The notes beneath the pieces were generated by a model. The model saw only the letters and a list, made by a program, of their open reading frames with translations. It was not told the origin of the DNA and made no database searches. From contig JAYMTA010001377.1 of the NCBI GenBank assembly GCA_036897625.1, positions 1-20,283 of the forward strand: a DNA stretch of 20,283 bases, given 5' to 3'. The position numbers and the translations under genes were made by a program. Source of the DNA: Pelargonium cotyledonis (taxonomy: Eukaryota > Streptophyta > Magnoliopsida > Geraniales > Geraniaceae). Of this stretch, positions 1-10,432 are shown in pieces (within the stretch, counting starts at the first letter, position 1; every line of letters starts with the position of its first letter).

Positions 1-126
1 GGTTTTAGATCTCTATCGTAAAAATGATGACTTTTAGAAGTTAGAACTATCAATCTTATCCTTGAACTCATTTAGATGATATGTTTAGTATTGTAATATA
101 TTAAATATGCCTAAAACATAATTGGT

Positions 127-127
127 G

Positions 128-158
<31 letters not shown>

Positions 159-160
159 TT
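127..160. repeat. (TA)n microsatellite followed by a T run
   Basis: A run of about 24 bp of alternating TA leads into about 11 T residues, inside a HISN4 intron. It is a simple sequence repeat and probably length-polymorphic. The rest of 1-340 is AT-rich intron with a short GC-richer patch near 200-235; no exon is recognisable there. Confidence 0.85.
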
Positions 161-340
161 TAGAGCATATGTGCGCATTAATTTCTAAAGATGGCTTGCC
201 ATGCAGCGCACCTTGCGCTGAGGCTCTAGGAGAGGTTTGCACCATTGTGCACCTTGGTCGGTGAATAACATATTAAAGTGTCATATAGTATTTATTGAGA
301 GCAATGATATTCTTGTTCAAGCTTCAATGTTCACTTGCAG

Positions 341-3300
341 GTTAGTTTTTTGAATATCACTGGTTTCCGTGACTTTCCTCTAGGGGATTTACCAATGCTA
401 CAGGTTTGTTAATAGTAATTGCAAAGTATGACTACAAAACTATTATTTTTATCATCTAACCTGATTCATTATTTTTCTCTAATTATTAAATAGGTATTGA
501 GATGTACTTCAGAGAACGTTTTTGTCCCATTAACAGTTGGAGGTGGAATTAGAGATTTTACGGATGCAAATGGCAGGGACACCATGTTTTTATCAAGACC
601 AATTGTGTGTGTTTGTATGTTTTAACAATTCAACTTGGCTCGAGCAATTTTCATTGACTACTAGTTTATGCTATGTGTGTTGCACGGGAATATCTATAAT
701 AAATTTAATTGTTTAATTTTTTTAATTAAATAATTGGTACAAAATTTAAGTTCTAATAAATTAAAATCTTATGAAATGTATATTCTTATAATGAAACAAC
801 ATTTTGATCTAAATTTTGCAGAACCAATGAGATGATCTAATACTCATTATAAACCTTGTGCAATTATATTTTTATAATAAAAATTGATAACTATAAATAA
901 CAATAAAGGTGATATATATTTTTGATGCATGTAGACTTTGTATATTGCTATGTATTTCCTTAAAAAATGATGAACTTCACATACTACCAATACACAATTG
1001 AGTGAATAAAAAAAAACTTATCATTTACTTCTATTCTACTAAAAAAGTTACTTACCGATGAATATGTTCCGTGATGATTAATTAAATACTGCCTGATTTT
1101 ACACTTTACAGTTTACAGTATATTAACTATAACTCTTGTTTATAAATGTCAATTAAGGTTTTTGCACTCATTAAACTTGTTTTAATCACTTAACTTATTG
1201 GGTTATAATTATGTACTTTCCTATGCTTACAATATTTTACTTCTTATTTTATATCATTACTTACTTTAGTTTACTTATTGTAAATTAGGGTTGATTTTAT
1301 AATTAAGTAAAACTTTATGCCAAAACTAAAAAAATTGATGACATGGCGTTCTAATGCATTATAAACATATTTTTTGTTGATGACATGGCGTTCTAATGCA
1401 TTATAAACATATTTTTTGTTTTAACTTTTATAATATGTATGTATAGATATAGATATCTGATACCTGCATTAATTATCCTGTATGCAATCCAGTGCAAGTA
1501 TCAATTTTTCATACTTAATTAAGCCACACTTTTTTCAGGCATTATTCCAGTTTAGAAGTTGCCTCGGAATATTTCAGATCTGGTGCTGATAAGATCTCTG
1601 TTGGAAGTGATGCAGTTTATGCTGCAGAAGAATATATAAACACTGGGGTATGCAATACTGTACATAATCTAATTCCTTAGCCGATTTGTACATCGTATGT
1701 GATGCGCCTCTTTGAATCAGGTCAAAGGAGCACACTAGAATGTGTTGCGCATATATTCTTTTCTCAATTTTTTTTCTGGTATGTCCTTTCTAGGGTAAAC
1801 TTTCTCATACTTCTTTGAGTGCAAATTGTAGGTAAAGACTGGGAAGAGCAGCCTAGAACAGATATCTAGAGTATATGGAAATCAGGTAATTTCCTGTCTG
1901 GATGTCGATGTTGCATGCTCTTCTTCATCCATTAGGAGGTCTTAAAGCAAATTTTCATCAATCTGAGATGTAGTTTAAGAATTATTCACATGCATTTCTC
2001 TTGCTACTGTCAATCTGTTGTTATAGTCGTGAACTGGATTGACTGATAAATATTGGTACCAAAGTATGCCATTAATTTTCAAATTTTTCTGAAAAAAAGC
2101 AAGTTTGAGCTCAAACAATAGTGCTGAAGATGTTGACTTGCTGGCTGCTAATTTCATCAATTTATGAGGGCATTTTGTTTGATTGATTTATGGCTCTTTT
2201 CTGCTTCTAATGGTGCTAATTGTAATATACCTTATGACATAATTTGATGATTATTTTACAGGCAGTCGTCATAAGTATTGACCCTCGTAGAGTATACCTG
2301 AACAGTCCTGATGATGTGGAGTTCAAGGCAATAAGGGTAACAAACACAGGTAAACCCTCTTTTCTTCAATCTCTTTAAAAATTGGTTTGAATTTGCCATT
2401 TGGTTGCATGTTTTGAGAAGTGTACATGGCGAACCCTGTTTATGATTAGGTATCCATTGTTATATACCCCAATCAAATTTGGTATAGATACAAAATTCAA
2501 GACGAAACTAGTACCTTTCAGAAAAGAAGGAAAAAGCTATCAGCTCTTACCAGTTACTAGTCATTGATTTTATTTCTTTTCTCTATACACTCCAACAGAC
2601 TTAGAGCCACGAATCATACCGAACTGTAAGGTATTTAGCTAGTCTATAGTATTTATCTTACTTATATAAACCTTTAGTTGATCTAATTTTGTTATTAGTT
2701 TATACTTGTTCAGAGCATTAATTTCATTGTACTTTTCTTTTTGTCTTTGTGAAATTTCAAAATTGGGCTAAATACAATGGCTTGGGCTTTCACTACTAAA
2801 AGGTTAATCTCGTTAGTAGGGTTTCACTTGCACCATTATATTTAGCCACTTTCCTTTGTAAATTTTCAATGTGGGATGGACAACACTCACTTCAACAATC
2901 TTCTTTTTCATAACATTTTCTTTTGTTGAGAAAATAATTTATGTGCTTATATGAAAGAGAATGACTTAAATGATCTTTAAATTCTGCTTGCCAATTAGAT
3001 AAACTAATAGCATTTATAATTCTGTTTGCAATATTGATGTCTCAGGTCCAAATGGAGAAGAATATGCTTGGTACCAGTGCACAGTAAGGCTAAACTTTAT
3101 TCTTCTGTCTGTATTTTTATTTTTTTCCTTCCAAACTTGTAGTAGATCTTATAATAATAATATCTAATGTCCTTACTGTGTAAATGAGTCGTAAGTTGAA
3201 CATCTCTAACAATTAGTATATTAATCTAATCACAACTTGTTCCCTTCATTGTTTATGGTTGGGTCCTAGTGGGGTTGTAATTCAGCCTACTGCAAGCCTG

Positions 3301-4464
3301 TATTCTTTTAAATGATAAAATTGATACCTCTGCTTGACTTCTTGCAATTAAACAGTTTTATCTCTGAACAATAAACAATTACTGTTGTTTTCTATCTAGG
3401 TTAATGGTGGGCGAGAAGGTCGACCAATTGGAGCATATGAGCTTGCAAAAGCAGTAGAAGAGCTGGGAGCTGGAGAAATACTACTTAACTGTATTGATTG
3501 CGATGGTAAGATTACTACTTCTTTCCACAATAAATTTTAGTATGTTCTCTTTTTGAGCAACGAGCTACTATGTGAAGCATCTAATTTTTATTTTATTTTA
3601 CAAAGCATCATAATTTGTTTAATTTTTTCCCTAAAAGTTTGACACTATACAATCGTCGATACTGGATGTTTGCAAATTGCAACATTGCTATGTGGTTCCT
3701 ATTTATGCCGTCAAGACTGCTCCTTTAGAACCCTAAAATTGCATATTTCTTCCTGGTTAACAAAAACTAATCTGTCACTTAGCTCATAGATTTCCTCTTA
3801 TTTTTATTCAGGTCAAGGAAAAGGATTTGATATAGACTTAATCAAGTTGATCTCAGACGCTGTGAGCATTCCTGTCATTGCAAGTAGTGGTGCAGGTGCT
3901 GTTGAACACTTCTCGGAGGTTTTTGCGGAAACAAATGCATCTGCTGCCCTTGCTGCTGGCATTTTCCACCGGAAGGAGGTACAAGTAACGCTCTTCATAT
4001 GCAATTACAAAACAGTCGTTGACTATCATAATCACTTGTGCATCGTTCTCCTACCATTCAGTCCTAGAATTATATCTCCCATTCTGAAACTGAAAACTAG
4101 GAATGCTTGGTCTCAGTAGTTCTCCTTAGAGCTAGGGAGTGTTCACATTTCCCAGCTGGCCAAAAGTGTAACTTTTCAGTTTATTGGCTAGTACTAGGAC
4201 ATGTGGAGCTGTTGTTCGATACTATATCTCCCAACTTCACAACTCATGAATTGTGCAACCATCATAGGAAGTTTACATAAAAGGAATTATTCTTCATGAC
4301 ATCTATGCTATCTTTGTTGTTTTATAAGCTGTGTTCCATCTGTGATTGTCTTCACCGAAAAGTAAAGAAAAATGGTTGTTTCATTGGTTACGTCTTGTTT
4401 GCAGGTTCCGGTTCAATCTGTCAAAGAGCACTTGCTCAACAGCGGCATTGAAGTCAGAATGTAG
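341..4464 (+). CDS. HISN4: HISN4, imidazole glycerol phosphate synthase HisHF, C-terminal cyclase part (5' partial, 9 exons)
   Basis: Plant HISN4 fuses a glutaminase (HisH) to a cyclase (HisF). It makes imidazole glycerol phosphate plus AICAR in plastid histidine synthesis. Only the HisF part is visible. Exons read: 341-403, 494-577 (3' end problematic), 1539-1647, 1832-1885, 2262-2349, 3046-3083, 3400-3505, 3812-3978 and 4405-4464 (TAG 4462-4464). Apart from the first donor after 577, introns have GT...AG ends and phases match at each joint. HisF landmarks in order are [73 protein letters not shown] and the end IEVRM. The Asp of ISIDPRR (2280-2282) corresponds to the catalytic Asp130 of bacterial HisF. 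The glutaminase and the first cyclase strand lie left of the window. Exon 494-577 is followed by GG rather than GT (see findings). Identity is very secure; activity depends on how that intron is spliced. Confidence 0.95.
661..1460 (-). mobile_element. Helitron-like non-autonomous element, copy 1, in a HISN4 intron
   Basis: The plus strand begins CTAG after an A, next to an imperfect hairpin (arms around TGTGTGTTGCACGGG). It ends GA before a T at 1461. Read on the minus strand this is TC...hairpin...CTAG inserted in A/T, the Helitron layout. A diverged relative with the same order of parts lies at 5901-6238. Shared patches include the opening CTAGTTTAT, a TAGTTTACTT...ATTGTAAA block (about 1267-1287 here, about 6105-6127 in copy 2) and a GATGACRTGRCGTTCTAAT block near the distal end. 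The element is AT-rich and non-coding. The exact termini are inferred from the terminal motifs alone. Confidence 0.5.
1335..1418. repeat. 42-bp perfect tandem duplication inside the Helitron-like element
   Basis: A 42-bp unit beginning TTGATGACATGGCGTTC occurs twice without change, at 1335-1376 and 1377-1418. The relative at 6167-6210 has only one diverged unit, so the duplication happened in copy 1 after the copies separated. Confidence 0.9.
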
Positions 4465-4715
4465 TAACATACATTTGCTTGCAAAGTCTTTGAGATGTAG
4501 TCCATAGAGGAAGTGAGTGTATTTATTATAATTTGAGGCATGTCTTGTTTACATTTCAATTCTCAATTGTATTTTGTATGGTGAGTTTTTAGTACTATTG
4601 ATTTTGGCTGTGGATTTAGACATTTTCTGAACTAGCTACCAAATGAACCGAGTATATACAGTTTTTGATGAAAATCTTGCAGTGTCACCTTATTAAATAC
4701 TCTGTATGTAAATTG

Positions 4716-4721
4716 AATAAA
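4716..4721 (+). terminator. Likely HISN4 poly(A) signal AATAAA, inside a transposon target duplication
   Basis: AATAAA lies 252 bp after the HISN4 stop, a normal distance for a plant 3' UTR. It forms the last six bases of the 9-bp target site TTGAATAAA, which is repeated beyond the MITE at 5144-5152. The signal is therefore present twice, 431 bp apart. The stretch 4465-4712 looks like 3' UTR; I see nothing else in it. Confidence 0.5.
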
Positions 4722-5143
4722 GGGTAAAATGTTTCTAGGCCTCCTGGACTTGTTTTTATTTGAGAGTTCCCTTATTTAGGATTTTCACTCTTTTTTACCC
4801 TTGGACTTACTATTTTTAATAACTTGGTCATACTAACCTACAATAACAGGGTTTTAACTGACAGCTCATACAAACCGTCCATGTCACCATTGCCACATCA
4901 CTTGCCTTCGCCACGTCAGCCGATTTTATTATTATTTTTTGGTTTGTCAACGGAAAAACGATGCCGTTTCTGTAAAAATTTCATAGTTGTGGCGTCTTCT
5001 TCTTCTTCAAAACCTCAGTTCCGTCTCTTCCTCCTCCGCTCTGTTCTCTTCGTCGCCGCCAAGCCCAAGGGTTCAAAAAAACCTTAAATTGGGGTCAACT
5101 CTCAAATGAAAACAAGTACAAGGGGTTTAGAAATTATTTACCC
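4722..5143. mobile_element. MULE-type MITE, 422 bp, with 9-bp target duplication
   Basis: Imperfect terminal inverted repeats of about 50 bp are visible. The left end starts GGGTAAAATGTTTCTA and runs to TTTGAGAGTTCCC; the right end, complemented, starts GGGTAAATAATTTCTA and runs to TTTGAGAGTTGACCC. The element is flanked on both sides by the perfect 9-mer TTGAATAAA (4713-4721 and 5144-5152). Nine-bp target duplications with long inverted repeats are typical of the Mutator superfamily. There is no transposase. The interior has a pyrimidine-rich stretch (about 4990-5070) and an 87-codon open frame at 4824-5087 with no recognisable domain; the frame spans the interior and I do not call it a gene. 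Confidence 0.85.
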
Positions 5144-5152
5144 TTGAATAAA

Positions 5153-5900
5153 TTAACCCTTAGTGTATTAACTTATGCTCTAAATTTAATTATTTTAACA
5201 TGACCACTACCAGTAGACTGGTCATATGACTGATATTTAACTTTTTGAAATCTGACAGTTAATCTTAAATTCATGAATTTGATTTAAAATATTCATTAAA
5301 AATCATATTATTGAAACTCGTTCAATTTTACTTTGACAAAATCATATACAAGATCAGGAAAGAAAATATTAACCTCTATTAAATAGTTCTTAGATTTAGC
5401 AACACATACAAAACTAATGCATAAAACTAAAATGTTAACCTTTATTTTCAAATAATGTCATAAAATGAATTATACAAAAATTTAAAATAAAAATCAAATA
5501 TTTATTTGACACTAAAATATTGAGGTATTTTTTTTTTTTGAATGAATGAAATTGTTGAGGTATAATTCTTCATTTACTCTTATTCTGAATATATCTAAAC
5601 TGATGATTTCATTAATAAATAAATAAACTGATGTTTATAACCTAAAGTTAATGGAGCAGCTGGCTACACAGACTGCGTGAGTGGAAAAGTGCGCTCGCGT
5701 CTGATCCTGCTCAATACACCTCCAGGAGGAGAGATGAATTTTAACTGTGACTTACATTTTGAACATTAATTTGATTGTGTTAAAACACCTTAAAGTTGTC
5801 AACTGTGAGTTTGCGGACTTGCTTAGAAAACCCATGATATAGATAGAAAAAAAAAAAAAAAAACGGATGGCTTTTATACTTTATCGTTATATATAAATAA
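5153..5900. other. AT-rich intergenic sequence, no gene seen
   Basis: Mostly AT-rich sequence with an A run at 5847-5863. A GC-richer patch at about 5650-5735 includes the palindrome CCTCCAGGAGG and does not resemble its surroundings. I could not assign the patch to any gene or repeat family. Confidence 0.6.
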
Positions 5901-6238
5901 CTAGTTTATACACTCGTGCGGTGCGTGAGTATTTTAAACGAATTATTGTTTATCTGCTCGTATCTTCGTACTTGACATCAATTGTTTTATAATGCTACAA
6001 TATCTATTTATACTATTTAATTAACATTTGCGTAATCACATAACTTGTATTACAATTTTTAAATTTAACGACAATTTATCCTTATTGTACATTATTACTT
6101 CCAGTAGTTTACTTTCTATATTGTAAACGGTTGCTTACAAGACATTACTTACCCTATGTTCTAATAAATTGATGACGTGACGTTCTAATACGCATTATAA
6201 ACATGTTTTTTGGTTCATTATGTATAAATGGGGCTAGA
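5901..6238 (-). mobile_element. Helitron-like non-autonomous element, copy 2, upstream of the PPR gene
   Basis: The plus strand begins CTAG after an A, followed by a clear hairpin (ACTCGTGC, loop GGT or less, GCGTGAGT, with two wobble pairs). It ends GA before T at 6239. Internal blocks align with the copy at 661-1460, but copy 2 is shorter (338 versus 800 bp) and lacks the 42-bp tandem unit. The minus-strand reading gives TC...hairpin...CTAG, the Helitron arrangement. The left terminus is more convincing than the right. Confidence 0.45.
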
Positions 6239-6585
6239 TCATGCAAACCGGACCGGACCGAACCGAACCTAATTGCAGAACCCAGAGAGAACCGGAACAG
6301 AGTGTACACATTAACCCTCAAGACTCAATTTTTATCTACAGACGAGACCACGTATGTTTTCGGTGCACAGGACAGTGTCAATCCAATTGCTTTGAACGCT
6401 GAAGCAACCAAAGCCTGTTTGCTTCGTCTTCTTCTACATTTTCTATCTTTTTCTTCGGCTCTCGATTTCACCTTATGCCGTTGGTGATGTCTTCCAACTC
6501 CAAATTTAGCCCACAATTCAATTTCTCTTGAACTCTAAATTGTTATCTGAATTTCACACTCGTTCCCGAAGAACAGGAAGAAGCA
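6239..6585 (+). promoter_or_regulatory. Upstream region and probable 5' UTR of the P-class PPR gene
   Basis: Contains a short imperfect CCGGA/CCGAA tandem at about 6247-6269, a motif common in plant repeats. A CT-rich leader-like stretch follows up to the ATG. I see no convincing TATA box. A 94-codon open frame at 6203-6487 crosses the element boundary and has no recognisable features. Confidence 0.35.
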
Positions 6586-9117
6586 ATGTATATGAGGCTT
6601 CCGATAGAAACCATCTGCTTCCCAACCGGAGTCTCAGCTTCTCCGCTTCTAAAAGTTGAGCTCAAGCAGAGGCTGCTCGAGGGTTCCAATGGAGGAGGAG
6701 GAATCAGGAAATGTGGTAGAGTTTACAAACACATTCGCCATCGGATAAGCGTTGTGCGCGAGCATGGAGTGACGAAACAGTACTCGGAGAAGAACCCACG
6801 TAGAGAACCGAAAAGGGTTGCTGAAGATGATGGTGGAGCTGTAAATGAGAGGGAAATTGGTGTGAAGTTTAAGGGTGGGACTGTAAATGGTTCAGGCGGG
6901 AAGGTGCACACCAAGTGTTCGAGGAAATGGGTGGCTTATGGAGGACCCCTTCGGACGATATTGAGAGCTTTGGATGCAATTGAGGATTTGGATGAGGCGT
7001 TAGAGCCATGGGAAGAGGAGCTTAGTAACAAGGCGAGGACTATTATCTTGAAGGAGCAGAGGGGATGGAAGAGAGCTCTGGAGATTTTTGAGTGGTTTAA
7101 GAGGAAGGGGTGTTATGAGTTGAATGTCATTCATTACAATATTATGTTTAAGATTCTAGGGAAAGCTAAGAAGTGGAGTCGGGTAGAGAATTTATGGGAT
7201 GATATGGTGGCTGGAGGGGTTGTGCCTGTTAATTATACATATGGGACACTAATTGATGCTTATAACAAAGGAGGGCGCAGGGGAGAGGCGCTTCTTTGGC
7301 TTGAAAGGATGAAACAGCAAGGAATTGAGCCTGATGAGGTCACAATGGCAATTGTGTTGCAAGGGTTCAAGAAGGCCGGAGAATTTCAAAAGGCTGAGGA
7401 GTTTTTCGAAAAGTGGTCGTCTGGGGAATCTTTGAGTCACAAGGAGGATGATACAACAACTATTGCCAAAGTGGATAGTTCTATGCCATGTAAAGTGTGT
7501 TTAAACCCTTATACATATAATACATTGATTGACATGTATGGGCGTGCTGGGCAGCTTCAGGAAGCATTAAAAACTTTTGAGTCGATGCTTACAGCTGGGG
7601 TTGTGCCAACCACAGTGACTTTCAATACATTGATTCACATATGTGGTAGCCATGGCCAGCTAAATGAAGTGACTCTGCTGATGGAAAAGATGACGGAGCT
7701 TCATTATCTACCCGACACTACGACATATAATATTCTCATCTCTCTTCATGTTAAACATGGTGATATGAACATGGCCACACGCTGTTTTAGAAAAATAAGG
7801 GAGGCGGGTCTGGAGCCAAACCTTGTGAATTACCGCACTCTCTTGCATGCATTCTCAGAAAGACTTATGGTTGGCGAGGCTGAAGAACTAGTTGCAGTGA
7901 TGGTTGAAAGAGGTCTTGAGATTGATGAATTCACCCAGTCATCTCTGACTAGGATGTACATAGAATCTGGAATGCTTGAAAAGTCATGTCTATGGTTCAG
8001 GAGGTTTCATATTGCAGGGAACATGAGTTCTGAGTGTTATTCGGCTAACATTGACGCATATGGGGAGCACGGGCATGTTTTGGAAGCTGAAAAAGTTTTC
8101 ATATGTTGTCAAGAGGGAAAAAAGTTGACTGTCCTTGAGTACAATGTGATGATCAAGGCTTATGGGGTAGGAAAGAACTGTTACAAGGCATGTCAGTTAT
8201 TCGATAGTATGGAGACTCAAGGTGTAATTCCTGATAAATTTAGTTATGCTACTTTAATACATATTTTGTCCAGTGCTGACATGCCAGACATAGCAACACC
8301 CTATCTGAGAAAGATGCAGGATGCAGGGCTAGTTAGTGATTGTGTCTCATATTGTGATGTGATCTCAAGCTTTGTGAAATTAGGTCAGTTGGACATGGCG
8401 GAAAAGTTGTATGAGGAAATGATTGGACATAATGTGCAACCTGATATCGTTGTCTACGGTGTATTAATCAATGCTTTTTCAGATGCTGGAAGTGTTAAAC
8501 AAGCCACTGGTTATGTTCGTGCGATGGAAAGTGCTGGTCTAAGTGGAAATTCTGTTATATACAAAAACTTGATCAAGCTTTATGCCAAAGTTGGCTACTT
8601 GAAAGAAGCAGAGGGAGTGTATAAAATTCTTCAATCATTGAAGGAGGGGCCTGATATTTATTGTTTAAATTGTATGATTGACCTCTACACTGAGCGGTGC
8701 TTGGTTGAAGAAGCAAACAAGATTTTTGAATACATGAAGGAGGAAGGGGAAGTAAATGAGTTTTCTTATGCAATGATGTTATGTATGTACAGAAAATTGG
8801 GGAGATTTGAGGAGGCTATCTCAATTGCACAAGAGATGAGAGAGCGGGGTTTGCTAAAGAAGTTGTTGAGTTATAATAATGTACTTGGGTTGTATGTATC
8901 AGATGGAAGATTCAAGGAGGCAGTTGTAACTTTTAAGGACATGATGAAAGCTTCCATTCAACCAGATGATTATACGTTCAAGTCACTTGGAGATGTTCTG
9001 GTAAAATCAGGATTAACAAATGAGGCAGTTAGCAACCTGGAAATGTTGTGGAAGAGGGATGCCCGGAGCGGTCTAAAGGCATGGATGTCGACTCTCTCTT
9101 TGGTAGTTTTTGAGTAG
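6586..9117 (+). CDS. P-class pentatricopeptide repeat protein, At3g23020-like, intronless
   Basis: An uninterrupted 843-residue frame. PPR proteins bind organellar RNA, one base per motif. After a basic N-terminal region (about 1-175), tandem 35-residue motifs run from about 181 to about 828, roughly 17-18 in all. Good examples are 216-250 (YTYGTLIDAYNKGGRRGEALLWL), 308-342 (YTYNTLIDMYGRAGQ) and 621-655. A hydrophilic insert (about 279-307) separates motifs 3 and 4. All motifs are P-type, and no E, DYW or SMR domain follows, which points to RNA stability, splicing or translation rather than editing. I chose the ATG at 6586 because the N terminus MYMRLPIE fits the family; the ATG at 6592 is an alternative. 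Best recalled relative is Arabidopsis At3g23020, of similar length. The basic, Ser-poor N terminus does not settle plastid versus mitochondrion. It sits just upstream of the HISN4 pseudogene. Confidence 0.92.
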   Translation: MYMRLPIETICFPTGVSASPLLKVELKQRLLEGSNGGGGIRKCGRVYKHIRHRISVVREHGVTKQYSEKNPRREPKRVAEDDGGAVNEREIGVKFKGGTVNGSGGKVHTKCSRKWVAYGGPLRTILRALDAIEDLDEALEPWEEELSNKARTIILKEQRGWKRALEIFEWFKRKGCYELNVIHYNIMFKILGKAKKWSRVENLWDDMVAGGVVPVNYTYGTLIDAYNKGGRRGEALLWLERMKQQGIEPDEVTMAIVLQGFKKAGEFQKAEEFFEKWSSGESLSHKEDDTTTIAKVDSSMPCKVCLNPYTYNTLIDMYGRAGQLQEALKTFESMLTAGVVPTTVTFNTLIHICGSHGQLNEVTLLMEKMTELHYLPDTTTYNILISLHVKHGDMNMATRCFRKIREAGLEPNLVNYRTLLHAFSERLMVGEAEELVAVMVERGLEIDEFTQSSLTRMYIESGMLEKSCLWFRRFHIAGNMSSECYSANIDAYGEHGHVLEAEKVFICCQEGKKLTVLEYNVMIKAYGVGKNCYKACQLFDSMETQGVIPDKFSYATLIHILSSADMPDIATPYLRKMQDAGLVSDCVSYCDVISSFVKLGQLDMAEKLYEEMIGHNVQPDIVVYGVLINAFSDAGSVKQATGYVRAMESAGLSGNSVIYKNLIKLYAKVGYLKEAEGVYKILQSLKEGPDIYCLNCMIDLYTERCLVEEANKIFEYMKEEGEVNEFSYAMMLCMYRKLGRFEEAISIAQEMRERGLLKKLLSYNNVLGLYVSDGRFKEAVVTFKDMMKASIQPDDYTFKSLGDVLVKSGLTNEAVSNLEMLWKRDARSGLKAWMSTLSLVVFE

Positions 9118-9323
9118 GCTGATTATGCCGATATATTTTGATCTACAATGGGCGGTATGTATTTTATATGCTGCTTGTTTAATTATGCTCACTCAAAAGT
9201 GAAATGTTGAAACCACAAAAAATTGCTCCTTGGGGTAGGTGCTAGTTTATTCTGCCACCCTATTAAAAGTGGCATATGCTGTAAGTTTACTTCATTGATT
9301 TTATTTGATACTTATTTTTACAG
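9118..9323. other. PPR 3' flank merging into the HISN4-derived duplicate
   Basis: The 3' UTR of the PPR gene should lie here. The last 30-40 bp resemble the HISN4 intron just before the exon at 2262 (ATTTGATRMTTATTTT then ACAG), so the left breakpoint of the HISN4 duplicate is probably within about 9120-9290. Confidence 0.4.
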
Positions 9324-9646
9324 GTAGTGATTGAAAGTATTGACTCTGGTGGAGTATACTCGAATAGTCCTATCTTAAGGAGTTCAAGGTGATAAGACTA
9401 ACAAACCCAGGTAAAGATGCGTTTCATTCTACCCCTAATTTCTTAAATTTTCGTTCACCTTATTCAGTTCATGTTTTGCGTAGTGTGCATAGGATAGGAG
9501 AACCCTATTTATGGTTGGATATCCATGACAGAGTGCTCTAGAAATCCCAAGTCTGATTTGGTTTAGATACACTATTTGCAGATAATGTTTTATGCTTTTA
9601 TGGGTCATTCGTTTGATGTCTTTCTTCATCATTCACACTAAGACTC

Positions 9647-9797
9647 ATGAATCATGACAAACTTAAAGTCACAAGTTTGTTTATACTGTTTATCTTACTA
9701 ATATTAACTCTTAATAGACTCATGATTCATGAATCATGGTAAGCTTAAATTTTCAAGTTTGTTTATACTGTTTATCACTAATATTAACTCTTAATAG
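9647..9797. repeat. 82-bp imperfect tandem duplication with an 18-bp palindrome
   Basis: The unit starting ATGAATCATG at 9647 recurs at 9729. The two share TTTGTTTATACTGTTTATC and ATATTAACTCTTAATAG. At their junction, 9721-9738, lies the perfect palindrome CATGATTCATGAATCATG. It is located in a pseudogene intron; the functional HISN4 intron has a single related stretch near 2600-2670, so the doubling is specific to the duplicate. Confidence 0.8.
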
Positions 9798-10331
9798 CCT
9801 TATATCATGTTATAATTATATTCCTGCTTGGAACATGACTTTCAATAAGCATAGTGCATTTTTTTTTCTTTTCTGTGCCTTGTTTCTCAAGACCTTTCAG
9901 CTCTCAAAGTTGATTTAGCCAAATAAAAATCAGCTTTGGTAGTGTGAGTAATTCTGCTAGATATTTTGATGCATTAGTGACATTTATCATTCTTCTTGCA
10001 TTATTACAAATAAAGAAGAATATGCTTGGTATCAATGCACAGTAAGATTTAGCACTCTTCTTTTCTGCATTGTGTTTCTTAAGATAATTTTTTATCTGAA
10101 CTAATTTGGATCGAAAAAGTTTTTTATTTCACTTAAGTTTCAAATGATTTTTTAAGTAAACTAAAAGGGAAACTTCAATAGGTACTCAGCATATAGATAC
10201 TTGTGAAGCTGGCCAGTAAAGAAGGATACCCTGCTGTGAGGTAAAAAGACGAAAGATTTGAGAGGTATTGTAACCTGCCAGCAGTTTACATAATTGCATT
10301 TGATAAAGAATTTCCATTTCCAAAGAATTGC

Positions 10332-10432
10332 ATAGGAATCTCGATTTTATTTTTTTATTTATAAGCAAGCGTAACAACAGAGGCTCGAACATGAGACCTC
10401 AAGAGAAGCAAGCGCCTTAAGCCACTTGCCCC
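10332..10432 (-). mobile_element. tRNA-derived SINE-like element
   Basis: Read on the minus strand: a possible A box (GTGGCTTAAGGCG), then about 30 bp later a B-box match (TGTTCGAGCC, consensus GTTCGANNCC), then an A-rich tail (ATAAATAAAAAAATAAAA). The 101-bp unit is flanked by the direct repeat GAATTGC at 10325-10331 and 10433-10439. It lies in a pseudogene intron. A degenerate tRNA-like repeat of another class is possible, and it does not fold as a functional tRNA. Confidence 0.5.

Noticed and set aside
200..235. Hidden HISN4 exon or structural RNA in the GC-richer patch
   Set aside because: No HISN4 reading frame matches, and the patch resembles a dispersed GCGC-rich repeat phrase seen in plant introns.
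4824..5087. 87-codon open frame within the MITE
   Set aside because: It lies wholly inside a non-autonomous element, is of biased Ser/Pro/Phe composition, has no domain, and ends near the inverted repeat.
5847..5863. Poly(A) tail of a retroposed gene
   Set aside because: No coding or retroelement sequence precedes it and no flanking direct repeat was found; treated as a simple A run.
6203..6487. 94-codon open frame upstream of the P-class PPR gene
   Set aside because: It starts inside the Helitron-like element and crosses its edge and a CCGAA simple repeat; no protein family is recognisable.
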